Below are positions 19,873-31,904 of a stretch of 64,000 nt of DNA, in pieces. The first letter of the stretch is position 1. Each line of letters starts with the position of its first letter. Made by a program: the position numbers and the translations under genes. A model generated the notes under the pieces. That model did not search any database, was not told the DNA's origin, and saw only the letters and a program-made list of their open reading frames with translations. The DNA is from Buddleja alternifolia (taxonomy: Eukaryota; Streptophyta; Magnoliopsida; Lamiales; Scrophulariaceae), in contig CM033401.1 of NCBI GenBank assembly GCA_019426215.1, positions 23,131,134 to 23,195,133 on the forward strand, given 5' to 3'.

Positions 19873-21385
19873 TGATAAGAGTCACTTTTACGTATTTTTT
19901 AAGCCCGTTGTGTCTATATTCAAGATTCATTTATCGCCTAAATCTTGACACATTTGCGTTTAATTCGTGCGTTAAGTGATTTCAGGCCTTAAGTGGATAC
20001 AATCGAAGAAAGGGCGAAAAAACGACGTATAAAACAAGTTTAGGCCAAGATGTTTCACACTCCCACACCCCAAGCACAGCCGTAATCATGCCTGGGCACC
20101 CAAACAAGCAAGAAATAAGCTGGACTTATACAAAAGGGCGCCTAGGTGACATTTCTCCACGGATGGGCGTCAAATTCGCCACACCTTCCATTTTTTAGCG
20201 CCATTTTTGTATGTTTAGAGACTGAATTTTATGAAGTGTCCTTATACAAAGTTTTAGATATATGTCTTATCTTCATGTGGGAACTTAAATCATTCAAATC
20301 GAAGGTCTTTGGAAACAGTTATGAAGAAAACACATTTCTTGCGCTGAAAAGCAGGAAAACGGTTCAGAGTTCGAACTGTGGCGCCCAGGCGTCACTTTCT
20401 CACGCCCAGGCGCCACCACCACCGCGTCTAGGCATTATGTGCACATGGGTGCCCCACAACTTATTCCTCAAGTCATTTGTGACACGTAGACCGCGCCTAG
20501 GCGCCGCTGTAACCGTTTTTGAACCTATAAAGCCAAATTCTCAACACAGGAAGGGGGTTCGGATTTTTGGTTGGAAATCTGGGGATTGGAAGCCATTTTT
20601 CTAGGTTTTGGGCCATATTTTCATCACTTGGGGGATATTGCTTGGAAATTGAAGCTCAACTCAAGGATCCACCGTTGTCAAACATAGGGAGTTGTTTTAG
20701 TTTAGATTAATTTGGTTTGTATATGAATATGAATTATAAGCTTAGATTTTCTTTTATGATTATCATGAGCTAAATTTGCTAGACTAAGGCCATGTGAAGG
20801 CCGGATTTACGAGTTGATATATATGAATTGATTTTTTCATGTTAATTCTCCTATTGCTTTGTGTGTTGCTTTTGTGCTTTTATTCCAATCATATGCTTGA
20901 TCACCATATGCTTGCTATTGTGCCTAGTCTATTCATTCGAAAGAACATAGGTTAGGGTTCAAAAGAATCAACACATCATCCGTAACAAATGAGGAATTGC
21001 CCCTAGAGATAGGTAGACATTCTCGGGTGCTGTAAGCCGGATTTATCTGGGAAAATTCTAGAATGTGAATGCGTGGTTATTGGTTAGATTCTTGGATAGA
21101 CATATCTAGAGAACCGTCAATTAATCATAGGATTATTATGAGCCGAGACATCGGGTAATAATTATCTAAGGATTTTCCAGAAAGCAATAGGAGTCTAATA
21201 ATTCGAAGGGTAGCTCATATATATTGACTAATAGATACGGTTGTAGCATGTGCCATAGTCATTTTATCATACGGGAGATTTAATTCGTTGCTTGTTTCCT
21301 CTTTGATTCTTCGTTTGTTTAAATCATTTGTTTGCTCTTTACTTTAGTTGTTTTTCTTTTTATCAAGTCATTAACTAAAATCCAA
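19873..21385 (+). repeat. 3' LTR of Athila B, right end truncated
   Basis: Starts TGATAAGAGTCAC after the degraded tract. It aligns by eye with the other LTRs through ATCGGGTAATAATT and TAGCTCATATATATTGAC, and then similarity fades near 21385 before the expected TGTCA end. Confidence 0.82.
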
Positions 21386-22176
21386 AAGTTTTGACTTTAA
21401 TATTGTGTTTAGATGTCCAAAAGAATATTTTAATATATTAAATGGAGTTCAAAGGAACTATAGTAATATACTTCCATATTAAATTACAAAAATTGGTAGG
21501 TGCAATTAGCCATCGATATGCACGGTGTTCTTTTTCTAGTATACGAAGGGGAATCAACACTTTTGTGCATGTATCAATGGCATTTAAAAGGTAAAAATTT
21601 CCCTTAAAAGGCTGGAAAATGACACTTTATATACTTAAAATTTGTACAATATTTGATACCTAGTAAAATAAAATTTTACTAAGTATATATAGTTAGTGAG
21701 CAGCGAAGTACAATAAAAATTGTTAGGTTTAGAGGGCATTGAATATAAATACTTTATAAAAAGTGATAACAAAAATATAGATTATTGACTTGAATTTGTC
21801 ATAATTTTTTTTTTCATTATTCATGCTAAATATAATAAAAATTATTTATGAAATTATACAATGGGCACTATTTAATTTTATTTTAGAACTTGTTGATAAA
21901 GTAATATATATATATATATATTTATTTTATTCTTCACATATTTTTGGAAGAACATATTTATTATATTAATATATATTCCAACAAAGATTCAAATAATTGT
22001 ATTAGGTGTAAAATTATTGAAAAACTACTATGCAAGGAAAATCAAATTGATCGCTATTTTTTTATGATATAGAATCATTTCTAACATCACATGCATGTCT
22101 TCAAAATTAATTCTCGCAATCAACTCAATTGTTTGTATAATACAATATTGAGTATCAACTTCACTTTATTATCATA

Positions 22177-22228
<52 letters not shown>

Positions 22229-23158
22229 CAATTTGAGAAATAAATATTCAAAATGAGCAAAATATAAATGATACGTACCTTCAAGGGAGAAGTATATAAT
22301 TGACAATGGATCGTGACATGCAAGAGAGAAGTGACTTGCAAAATAATGAAAACTATTCACCTACTTACATAAAAAATATATGTACATAGTGAATAAGAAA
22401 TATTGATAATTTCCTACATACATTAATACTAATATAACGAATTCCAATCGGGCAATTGCTACTCCACATCCTTGTCAAATTTATGCATAATCCAAATATT
22501 TTTAGTGAAACTCGTTGAGTATAACTTTTGGCATAGAAGAGAAATGCATCATTTAATATATAAAAAAAAAGTAAGAAAGAAAAAAAAAATAGAAAAAGAT
22601 CGAGCTTACGATTCAAACTATAATTGCTAGCTAGCCAAGGCTCTACCATGGAGAGAAGTGATGAATAGATAGAGTAGATTGAGCTTGAGATCATAATATC
22701 AATCTTTTCTGGAAATTTGTTATGAAAACATTGTTGCTAGGATCTTGTTGCGAAGAAAAATGAATTAATAAAGTTGGGGTGAGATATGTATAATTTTTGA
22801 GTTATGCAGAAACAAATTAAGAAGGTTAACGTTTTGCATATTTTGAGGATAAAAATTATCACTTAAAAGAAAGAAATAACTTCATGAAACTTGGTGTTTT
22901 GGAATATGTTATGATAAAATATAATTAATAATTTTTAAGTTAAACAAAAAAGGGTTTACCCGTAAGATGATAATCTACTTTCTTCCACTAATAAAAACAA
23001 ATAAATGAAAGCTCATTTCATCTAAGATATAACAGGAAAAAGGAAATTTTGCAGTTGAAAAATGACAAAAAGAAAAGGAATAAATTCATAACCAAGCTTG
23101 ATGTGGTCCTAAAAGTTTATTGAGAGTAAAAGCTTCCTTGATGCATAATTAAGTTATT
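21386..23158. other. A/T-rich region between Athila B and CACTA element
   Basis: No gene that I can support. It contains (AT)n near 21904-21920 and the AC/AT microsatellite at 22178-22229. The target-site duplication of the CACTA element begins at its right edge. Confidence 0.55.
22178..22229. repeat. (AC)n(AT)n compound microsatellite
   Basis: About 14 AC units followed by about 11 AT units. Confidence 0.92.
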
Positions 23159-24079
23159 ACACACTACAAGAAAAAAGATTTTTGACAATGGCTAAAATCG
23201 GTTGCCTTTAATCAATTAGCATTGCTAATAGTTATCGGCAACCACTTTGCAGCGCCTTATTAGCAGTTGTACCTGCTAAGGTTGCTAATACTTTCGCAAT
23301 GACTTTTAGCCATTGCGGAAGTATTTGCAACTCCTATACCAACGGCTTTAATGCCATTGTGTAAAAAGGCCAAAAACAATTTTGACCCCTCTATATAACG
23401 GCTAAACAGCCGTGGTGGATAAATGTACACTTATCCACCACGGTTGTTTAGCCATTGCCAAAATCTTTTTTTTTTTTTAATTTTCTTTAATATAATTTAG
23501 TTAGAAAAACTATATAACTAAAAATTATTAAAAAAAGCTAAAATGATAATGATATCACTCATTCATTTTGCACAAACAGTAGAAAATTAGGGGCAAAGAA
23601 ATAACTATTTTTTATTTAACTAATAGAAAACCATAAAAATTACAATCTACCACAAAGTTGACTGAAATGTCTCTAATAGGAAACCAAAGAAAATACAATT
23701 TATCACAAAACTAGCTAAAATATCTAGGGGAAAACAAAAAGAGAACACAATATGATTTATTGATGGCAAAGTCCCGACGTGCAAAAACTTGAGCTAACAA
23801 AACCCGATAATTTGAAACACCTTATTTTCCAACTATGAAGTCCCAACCTGCAAATGAAACCTAGGAATTAGTAACTTGAAGTTTTATACGCCACAAGAAA
23901 TTCAAATTAGTCCAACTAAAGTAATATTGCACAGTTGTACTACATTAAAGAGTAAAAGAACTAGCATGCGCATATGTTTCTTAGAGCTTGTAGCCCACTC
24001 ACTGAATATAAAACAGATTAAACATAGCAAAATTTCCTACTATAGAACCAAATGAAAACATTAATACACCTTATAAAAG

Positions 24080-24194
24080 AAAAAAACATAAGAAAACTGC
24101 AGGTTATCATTAAGAGACTACACAAAGAAGAAAAAAGACTGCGTATCTTATATATTTTCGCCATGAAAAACAGCAGGGTTAATTTTTTCTGTAA
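24080..24194. repeat. 115-bp direct repeat, copy 1, inside CACTA
   Basis: Begins near AAAAAACATAAGAAAACTGC and ends GGGTTAATTTTTTCTGTAA. A second copy lies at 25184-25298, with roughly seven to nine differences. Confidence 0.85.
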
Positions 24195-24211
24195 AATAGA
24201 GCAGGGTTAAT

Positions 24212-24214
24212 TTA

Positions 24215-24256
<42 letters not shown>
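24212..24256. repeat. (GT)n(GA)n compound microsatellite
   Basis: Alternating TG followed by alternating AG, directly to the right of the first 115-bp repeat. Confidence 0.9.
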
Positions 24257-24260
<4 letters not shown>

Positions 24261-25183
24261 CTACTTCCTTCTTACGCAGCCTATTGCTGGGACTATTAAT
24301 GAGACATGTAACTTGTTTTACCTTATTGCCATACAAAGGAACATGTATTGTCCTTTAAACAACAATATCAAACCCAAACAAGTCTCAAGATCGATACCAT
24401 GACATCTCAAAAGTTTAATGTTATAAGATTATGAGAATGACCATAACATTTGAAAGCTGCAAGCGAAAATGTTTATACTGCCAGTCAGAAGAAAATAAGA
24501 TAACTAATTACTGATAGTACAGGACTCACTTGTATGTAATTCATCAGAGGAGTTGTCTTCCGCAGCAGAAGGCATACGACAACCTGGCACATAAAGAAAG
24601 GAGCATCAAATACAATGCAATAAACAATAAAAAGACATGTATGCATTGAAGAACAGCAAACATATGACAACTCCAAGCAGAACATAGATGTTATGGGTAA
24701 AAATAGATGGACTGATAGTTATATTATGGACTCCACACCGATAATTACACAACCAATATCAAATGTCGTGTATTTCACCCAATTTCCCGACTCTTCACTT
24801 AGATCCACATGTAGAGAGAAAGAAAGGAGGTATAAATTACAATCCTGAAGAATTTAGGATAATGGTGAGCGTGCAGAAGTGACATTTGATAACATTTTCA
24901 AAGAACAAAGAATAAGGAGAAATTAAAATCGCAAAAGGAGCCATTATAATGTTTAGCATGGGGAGAAACATTGACTTTAACATGTTAAAGATTATTTTGA
25001 AAAATGAAGAAAACTAGTTCAGACAACTACAAAAGTAGAGAAATTAAGACTTTTACCATAGTGACATTATTTTGACACAAGATCTGACTTCAACATTAAT
25101 ATAAAGGTCATTTACAACCGACATCGATCTCTTTCCTTTCAACCTCTTCATTTTCTTTTAGATCTCATAGGAAAACCTGTAAC

Positions 25184-25298
25184 AAAAAAACATAAGAAAA
25201 CTGCAGGTAATCATTAAGGGACTACACAAAGAAGAAAAAGGACTGCGTATTTTATATATTTTCGCCAGGAAAAACAGGAGGGTTAATTTTTTCTGTAA
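25184..25298. repeat. 115-bp direct repeat, copy 2, inside CACTA
   Basis: Same orientation as the copy at 24080-24194, about 1.1 kb away. The shared edge at CTGTAA suggests a duplication inside the element or in the captured DNA. Confidence 0.85.
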
Positions 25299-25720
25299 GA
25301 ATTAGCATTTATCACCAATTATTATGTTTCTACAATAGGAAAGCTAGTTTACCAATTCCTCTCGATATACTTTCCAAAAAATAAGCAATTATCTACTAGG
25401 AATCTAGAGGAGATTGCTTTTGCGAAAGGTTCACATAAAGAAAAATGAGCATAACAGAATAGTGAAGATGCTCAACTACAAGGCTACTCACTGAACTAAC
25501 CAACTTAATGCTCGACTATGGCACTAAAATGGAAGTATATATATTCTTAAGATTGGTTGATCAGAAAGCAAGAGCAAAATACTAATAACCCAAGGAAGAC
25601 CAGAAATATGGGTGTACCTTGTTTTTCAAATTCACTAAGACGGGATGATTCTCCGTTCCACTAGAAACAAGGTCATAACCTTTCTCTAACAAAAGTAATA
25701 TTAAAGAGGATTTTGCTTAC

Positions 25721-26155
25721 ATATCTTCCATCTTCAAAGTTGCGGTACACAAGTATGTAATCACCAGGTAACAAGTCATGCTTCAAGACAAAATCCCCTG
25801 ATCATGAGGGGTTAATTGTGAGCAGATTATAAAAATTGATGAATATAAATAGAAAGAAAAAATAAGGGAAATAAAGATTGATCATACCAGTGGACTCAAG
25901 TACGTACATTCTATTACTATTATTAGACAAACTTGATCACATAAATGCAAATTTGATCACATTCACAAACTTTTCCTACTAACTATCAAGAGTTTTCACT
26001 TTCACTCACCCGAATTTTAGCTATATATCTTACCTTCATTGATAATTCCTACCGCTCCTCGCCGAGTCACTGCTTGACGTACTTGCGCCAACGCCAAGTG
26101 TGCTAAATGCTCCCCGTGTGCTAGATGCTCAGTCCGTGCTAGATGAATCAAGAAC
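25721..26155 (-). pseudogene. Captured fragment of a B3-domain transcription factor gene (two exons)
   Basis: Exon 26155-26034 and exon 25797-25721 have AG/GT borders and join in frame across a 236-bp intron. The second, 77 bp, reads GDFVLKHDLLPGDYILVY, which fits the C-terminal half of the plant B3 DNA-binding domain of the ABI3/FUS3/LEC2 type (GDFV, then L-x2-GDF-I-x-VY). Such a short exon at this place is also what I recall for that family. The first exon holds an 18-bp near-repeat (EHLAHG, EHLAHL) and does not look like the usual N-terminal B3 half, so the fragment may be chimeric. It lies wholly within the CACTA element. The identity rests on motif recognition. Confidence 0.6.
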
Positions 26156-26739
26156 CTACATTCGAAATCATATTAGCATAAATATAGATTAGTAGTATAA
26201 TCCTACAACTATAAGAGAAAGATTTTGGTTAAATTAGCATAAAGATAATATAGATTAAAGGATGCAACATCTCCAACATTAAGTCCATTATTCTATACAG
26301 AATGTTTCTACATGCTCTTGAAATCGAGCTTCCTTAACTATATATCTAATTGCATTATTTGGAAAATTAGTGCAGTATAATTGCTCAATGGCATTTGATA
26401 AGAGAATTTCTTGTGCTCGCGAAACAAAACTTCTGCTTGTGCTTTATTAATAAAAGTAACAAAAATAAACGAGTAACAAAAGGCTTCAAATAATGCCAAT
26501 ACATGGCCACCAACTAATTCCATGCCATTCAAATATGGATTCTGAATGGAGTACTATACACCAGAAGTTTCTTCAGAATAGGTACCCCACACTACACACC
26601 ACACCACAAGCTTAATCAAATCTTCAACATTATATTCCCCAATTGCTGTTTCAAGTTTAATGTTCATGGTGAAAATTCAGATCAACCAATTAATGTTCAG
26701 AAAATGGTGAAAATTAGCTGCCTCACCACAGCGTTCGCG

Positions 26740-26905
26740 ATCGGGAGTCGCAGTAATTCTGATTTCGCGATCGGAGAGGCGGAGGCGGTAACTGGAGGCG
26801 GCGACGGTGGCGGTACTGGTTGCGGCAGTGGTGGCGGTAACTTACGGCGTCGCTGGCGGTAACCGGAGCATAGGTAAGTGGAGGCGATCGGGAGTCGCGG
26901 TAACC
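26740..26905 (-). other. G/C-rich stretch with GGCGGTAAC-like repeats inside CACTA
   Basis: Much richer in G/C than its surroundings, with repeated CCGGTTACCGC on the minus strand. It lies upstream of the B3-like exons on their strand, so it may be their former leader or first exon. No continuous frame supports a protein. Confidence 0.4.
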
Positions 26906-27346
26906 GGAGCAGAGGGAATGTCGTGACTGAAATCAGAGTGAAAATCTGGTTTCAATGATGAAGCCTAACCCTAACTATTTAGGTAATCGAGTTAAATGGG
27001 AAAAAAATTGGGAATTTTTGGCAGAGGGAAAACTCAATGTCGTGAAAATACAGAGAGGAAACTCCATGCCTAACCCTAACTTTTTTTTTTTTGATAGAAT
27101 GCCTAACCCTAACTCAATGTCGTGAAAATCTTATTTTGGGAACTAAGTGTGATTGGATACTTATTTAAGACTTTAAGTGGGCTAGATTTGTAAATATATT
27201 ACAAACTATTATTCAAGTAATAGGGAATAATGAATCTAGCCCAAACTATTTTTTGTTTAATTAAATCATAAAGAATAAAAAATCTTTCCACAATGGCTTT
27301 CAAAGCCGTTTAGGATGTATTAGCTATTTATTATAGAAATTAAAAA

Positions 27347-27552
27347 AAATGGAAAACTTACATCCACAACGGCTGCTCCTTGACCGTTGTGGATGTCATT
27401 ACATCTGGAACGGCTCCTCCACAGCCGTTCTTGATGTTAATATTTTTTTAAAAAAAAAAATGGAAAACTTACATCCACAACGGCTCCTCATTGGCCGTTG
27501 TGGATGTCACTACATTTGGAACGGCTCCTCGTTAGTCGGTGGGAATTCTTAG
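27347..27552. repeat. Subterminal tandem repeat of the CACTA element
   Basis: Two copies of a unit of about 114 bp that begins AAAATGGAAAACTTACATCC and contains inverted ACAACGGCT / CCGTTGTGGATG pairs. Such arrays bind the transposase in CACTA elements. The apparent short protein frame across them is a by-product of the repeat. Confidence 0.8.
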
Positions 27553-27658
27553 TTATCAACAACGGAACTATCAATCGTTGTTGATGACTCTTTTTGAATC
27601 AGGCAACTAGCCGTTGTGGATGTTCATGTAGCAAATGATCACTTTTCTTGTAGTGACA

Positions 27659-28072
27659 TGTCATAAGAAATTTGTTGAAATAGATCCAATATATAGAGAT
27701 ATCAGTAGATTTTAAAGCTTCCATGCTTTTAATTTCATGAGCACCAAGTATATAATGTATAATTAATGAAAGACAAAGCTAAGCTATCGTGCTTCCATTT
27801 TTCTCTCTCTAAACAATTGGCCAAGTTAATAATGAAAGGACAAATAATTTAAAAATAGTTTTCTCCTAATAACATTTTTCTTCATCCATGCACGCATCTC
27901 AATCCCTACAATAAGAGAGTCAACTTTTCTCGACTGAATAATCAAATGCCGCACACACTCAATTATCCAAGTAAGGCGCGTCAAAATTAATTTGTAGAAA
28001 CAATTCTTCACGGGAGATTAAACAAACTTCATTTAAGAAAAATCAAATGGAAAAAAATTGAAAGTGGATAAT
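27659..28072. other. Region between CACTA element and copia C1
   Basis: A/T-rich and without a supportable gene. The last five bases ATAAT would be the target duplication of C1, but the other side is outside the window. Confidence 0.55.
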
Positions 28073-29576
28073 TATTAGAAATTTCATGTTAGATGTTTTG
28101 ATAATGACAAGATAGGTTTTATGTTAGACCCCAAAGATTATGTAAGTTATATTTACTTAGAATATGTTTCGAGCGTTTAACAAATTATCGAGTTGTAATT
28201 GTAGAGTAGGCTTGTAAATTTTTATTTTTGTAAATTTTAGACTAAGTATTAGATGCTAAGTCGCTGATAGAATTCTAGGTGAGTCTGTTAGAGACGAAGT
28301 TGAAGATCAGCGTTTGAAGTCAAGCGAAGATGAAGATTTTGTCTTAAGCGACTGGCAATCGCTATGAATTGTTTCAGGATGTATGAATCAAGTGCTCAAA
28401 GCACTCAAGCGATCAAGAAGATCAGATTCACCTGAAATAAATTCCGAAGTCACTAAGGACTTAAATGTAATCATTTAACGGACATTTATTTTCAACGAAA
28501 AATAAATTCAAATGCATTAAATGCTTGATAAGAGTATTAAATGTGATAAGGACGGATTGTATATGGAGCAAGCTACCTATTGGCTAAGACTATCAGTATT
28601 TCAGAGTTCAAACCTGCCACATCAAATCAGTGCAGCAGGATTTCAGGAATGTCAGAGAAAAAGCATGACTCACTCGCTCGTGAAAGGCACGCACCTACAT
28701 GTGTCCAACGGACAAATTTCAAGAAAATTCCTATAAATACCTTACCTCAGCAAACTCTAAATATATGTACATATACAAAAGGGTCAAAACTTTGCTGAAA
28801 TACTTCTCACTAAAAGTTTAGAAACTCCATAGCCAAAAATCCTTCCAAGCTTTTTACATACATTCCAGACAGTCGTAGATATCTCAAACATCTTCAAAGA
28901 AGAACCATACACTATTATTAAGATATCCTAAGTTGTTCGAACTTCCTAAAATCAAAGAAACTCGTGATCAAAATCCTCAACCTCCTATGTCCGTGTGAAA
29001 AAGTTGTTGACTTTACAAGCAGTATTTCTGAGTGAGAGAAGCTTGTTGGTGAAGATGTTCATTGGTGCTGAAGTCTATGTGATCAAGGAGCCCAAGATCA
29101 TCATCCCCTCCTCTATTTTGTAGAAGCTTCTGCGTGATCCTTCGATAATCAATTTAGTGGAATTCCTCCAAGTGTTCAAGGAGAAGAAGGACGTAGCTGG
29201 GATTACACCACGCAATGATCCTTACAAATTCTTGTGTTATTTACTGTTTTATTGTCTCACTTTATATTCTATCATTTATTCTGAAAAAGACAAGTAAAAC
29301 GGTTAAGTGACTATTTGACCAAAACGAACGCTAAAGCTTTAAAATCATTTCCGCTGTGCTAACCCTGATTAAGCGATCTAAACTTTACCCTACTTTGGTA
29401 AATTGCTAAAATCACTAAGTCTAAGTTATCTTTATTGTAGCGCCTGACCTAGCGCTCAGCTCTCTAAGCGTTCAAATCTGTAAAAATAATACGAAATTTT
29501 TGAAGTAAAAAAAGACTTCATGGTCTATTCAACCCTACCCCTTCTAAACCCTTTCGTATGCCACTTGGGACCATCA
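28073..29576 (+). repeat. 5' LTR of copia C1
   Basis: Begins TATTAGAAATTTCATG, where the other LTRs of this group begin TGTTAGGAATTTCAT, so the terminal TG has mutated to TA. It ends ACCATCA, two bases before the primer site. Confidence 0.85.
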
Positions 29577-29578
29577 AG

Positions 29579-29590
29579 TGGTATCAGAGC
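29579..29590 (+). promoter_or_regulatory. Primer binding site of C1 (tRNA-Met)
   Basis: TGGTATCAGAGC, complementary to the 3' end of plant initiator tRNA-Met, the usual primer of plant copia elements. Confidence 0.93.
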
Positions 29591-29684
29591 GGTTGAAGTA
29601 GAAACCTAAGTGTTTCCAAGATTAACTGCTTGTTTAGATCCATTTTTATAAACTTAGTCATTTTATTTCTTTTAATCTGATATC

Positions 29685-31890
29685 ATGGCTTTTAACAAGA
29701 TGCCTAAACTGGTTGAATCAAACTATGACTCATGGAAACTTAGAGCATTTGCATATTTATATTCTTGTGATAATGAGATGTGTGATGTAATTACAGATGA
29801 CCCCATTCAAATCATGAAAGTTATAACCCGGGCCCCTGGAGCGACTGAGGCTACTCCAGATGGTTATGTCGAGAAACCTAAGTTGGAATGGACGCCAGAA
29901 GATTGGAAAAGAGCGAATTTAGATAATGTTGGACGAAGTGCTCTCTACTCAGCGTTAGGAGACAATGATGCATTGTTCAGCAACATCAAGCAATGTAAGA
30001 CTTCAAAAGAGATATGGGATAAGTTGGCTATCGTGTGTTAAGGTTCAACACGGATGAAGGAGAACAAGCTCTCCATAGCCATGCAAAGATTTGAGCATTT
30101 CAAAATGCAACCCAACGAGACGCTAGAACAATTGGACGCATGGTTCACTTTGCTCATTACACAGCTAGCGTCACTAGATAAGGAATTGACCAACAAGGAA
30201 ATGGTCAACAAGATATTCAGAAGTCTTCCAAGCAAGTATTTGATTAAGACGGTTGCCATGAGAGAATCACAGACTTTGGAGACTCTGACTCCAAAACATG
30301 TGTTTTCAGAGTTAAAGGCATTTGAGTTCGAATTAGCTGAAGTCAGTGACACAACGTCTTCAGCGACTAAATCAGGAGCTTTAATTGCTACTACTAAAAG
30401 TCAGGGTAAAGTGATTAGTGAGGTGAAATCAACGAAATTCAATGAGGAAAAAGAGATGGCTTTATTGGTCAAGAAATTCAAGAAATTTCTAAGATATGAA
30501 AAGAGAAACCCTATTGGACAAACCTCATTTCAAACCCCTCCCCCTGCACCAGCGCCTCAGTATCAAAGCGCCAGTGTATTCTGCACCTTAACCAGTAGCG
30601 CCAGTTCCATACCAAGCGCCTCCGTCCCCTACTCAGAATCTCTCAGCGCTAGTAGTTTCCAAAAGGTTATCAATTGAACAGAAAATGAAAACTAACCTTT
30701 GTTATAACTGCAGGAAACCAGGGCACTACCAGGTAAATTGCTCTTATCCAAATGTATCTAAGCCTAAAAGGCAAGACTATGTGGATAGAAACCAATTCAG
30801 AGCAACCTTTGCCAATAAGGTTTGCTAGTGGAATCTGAACCATTCTCCGCACCTGAAGAGGACTTGGAATCATCAGATGAAAGCAGTGATGATGAGCCAT
30901 CAAGCGATTCACGCTAATTTATCTCATGGTTAGAGATGAAAAAGCGTATGATGACTCGCTATCTAAGGTAAACACTGAATTATCTCATCCTCTTTCTTAT
31001 GATGAATTACTTGACAAAGTTAATAAGTATTATAAAGATTGTCAAGATGCCGCCAAATTATATCAAAATCACTTTGATATCATTTCATCGTTCACAAGTG
31101 ATAAAATGACGCTCAAGGTAGAGTTACAGGTTCAACATCAATGCATTGAGAAGAATCAATCGCTTGAGAGTGAAATTATCTAACTGAAAAGTGATATTGA
31201 TATAATAGTCAAGAGAGAAGCTGAATTAATTGTTAAACTTGTCAAATCAGAACAACTTGTCTCATCATGATCCAAAGCGTCAAGAAAGCTAGATAATGTG
31301 ACTGAGGTAACCAGACTTTTTGGTGAAAAGACTGGTTTAGATTGTGATAAATTTGGTCAAAAATAAAAAACATCTAAGGTTACGGCAACCAACAAAGGAA
31401 AAGGAATATTCTTTGTTGAGAAGAGTTCAAACAGTCAAACGATTAATGAACCCAAGGACAATGTTAAGAGGCCAAATGAGAAGGTCAATACCAACTCAGG
31501 CAATAAGGAGAAGACGAAAGTGAAAGATTCACAGAAGAAGGTTCATCCAAACGTTCAAAAGGCTAAGGATAAACCATCTACAAGTGAATCAAACGCTAAG
31601 CGTCAATCACCAAAAGCGACTTCTAAGCCAGCGTCGAGGAAATACCAGCGTCAATATCCTCAAAGATGTAGATCATATTATCGATACTATGATGATTATG
31701 ACTATGATTACTATTATAATCGAGGGTATTACTATACACCTAAAAAGCACACACAACACAACTCGAAACCCAAGAAGGCCAATCTTCCCGTAATGAAGAC
31801 AAGGTAAATATGGGTTCCGAAAGTTTTAATTCAAACTAAAGTCACTAACATTGAAGGACTCAAGACAAAATGGGTACCTAAGAAGAATTA
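29685..31890 (+). pseudogene. Gag of copia C1 (broken)
   Basis: Starts MAFNKMPKLVESNYDSWKLR, the usual beginning of copia gag. It holds the gag core (ETLEQLDAWF, then RSLPSKYLIKTVAMRES), a CCHC zinc knuckle (CYNCRKPGHYQVNC near 30705-30746), a coiled-coil stretch near 31000-31180, and a Tyr/Asp-rich run (YYRYYDDYDYDYYYNRGYYY near 31675-31733). A TAA at 30039, a frame change before the knuckle and further stops near 30826, 31180 and 31370 disable it. The same parts stand in copia C2 with fewer breaks. Confidence 0.9.
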
Positions 31891-31904
31891 GAACTGCCTT
31901 TTAA

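Larger units (their letters stand above)
17918..21385 (+). mobile_element. Athila B, internally deleted and degraded
   Basis: A 5' LTR that breaks off at 19309 is joined directly to the last 560 bp of the Athila 3' noncoding region, then a 3' LTR. Gag, pol and the third ORF are gone. The 3' noncoding part matches A and D (GGGTATATTGCATGCAAACC and AACTCGTCCTTTGAGG). The LTRs begin TGATAAGAGT. They differ from each other clearly more than those of E do, so the copy is older. The right end is lost near 21385, about 110 bp before the expected LTR end. Confidence 0.85.
23162..27655. mobile_element. CACTA (En/Spm) transposon, non-autonomous, with captured exons
   Basis: Left end CACTACAAGAAAA and right end TTTTCTTGTAGTG are perfect 13-bp inverted repeats. 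They are flanked by the 3-bp duplication ACA (23159-23161 and 27656-27658), as expected for CACTA transposases. Subterminal repeats with the themes AACGGCT and AGCCGTTGTGG occur in both orientations near both ends (23395-23460 and 27360-27620). No transposase (TNPD-like or TNPA-like) could be found. The interior holds two minus-strand exons of a B3-like gene and a G/C-rich stretch (26740-26900) that resembles a gene leader. Confidence 0.9.

Noticed and set aside
22365..22694. A 109-codon minus-strand frame left of the CACTA element
   Set aside because: Hydrophobic A/T-rich translation with no homology that I recognise and no gene context.
25634..25686. A possible third exon after the 77-bp B3 exon
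   Set aside because: The intron would be only about 35 bp, too short for plant splicing, and the reading does not continue the B3 domain.
26338..26532. A 64-codon minus-strand frame in the CACTA element
   Set aside because: No recognisable motif, and no splice borders tie it to the B3-like exons.
29579..29590. tRNA-like sequence TGGTATCAGAGC
   Set aside because: Only the short primer-binding complement of tRNA-Met, not a tRNA gene. The same holds for the tRNA-Asp matches at 37975 and 50859.
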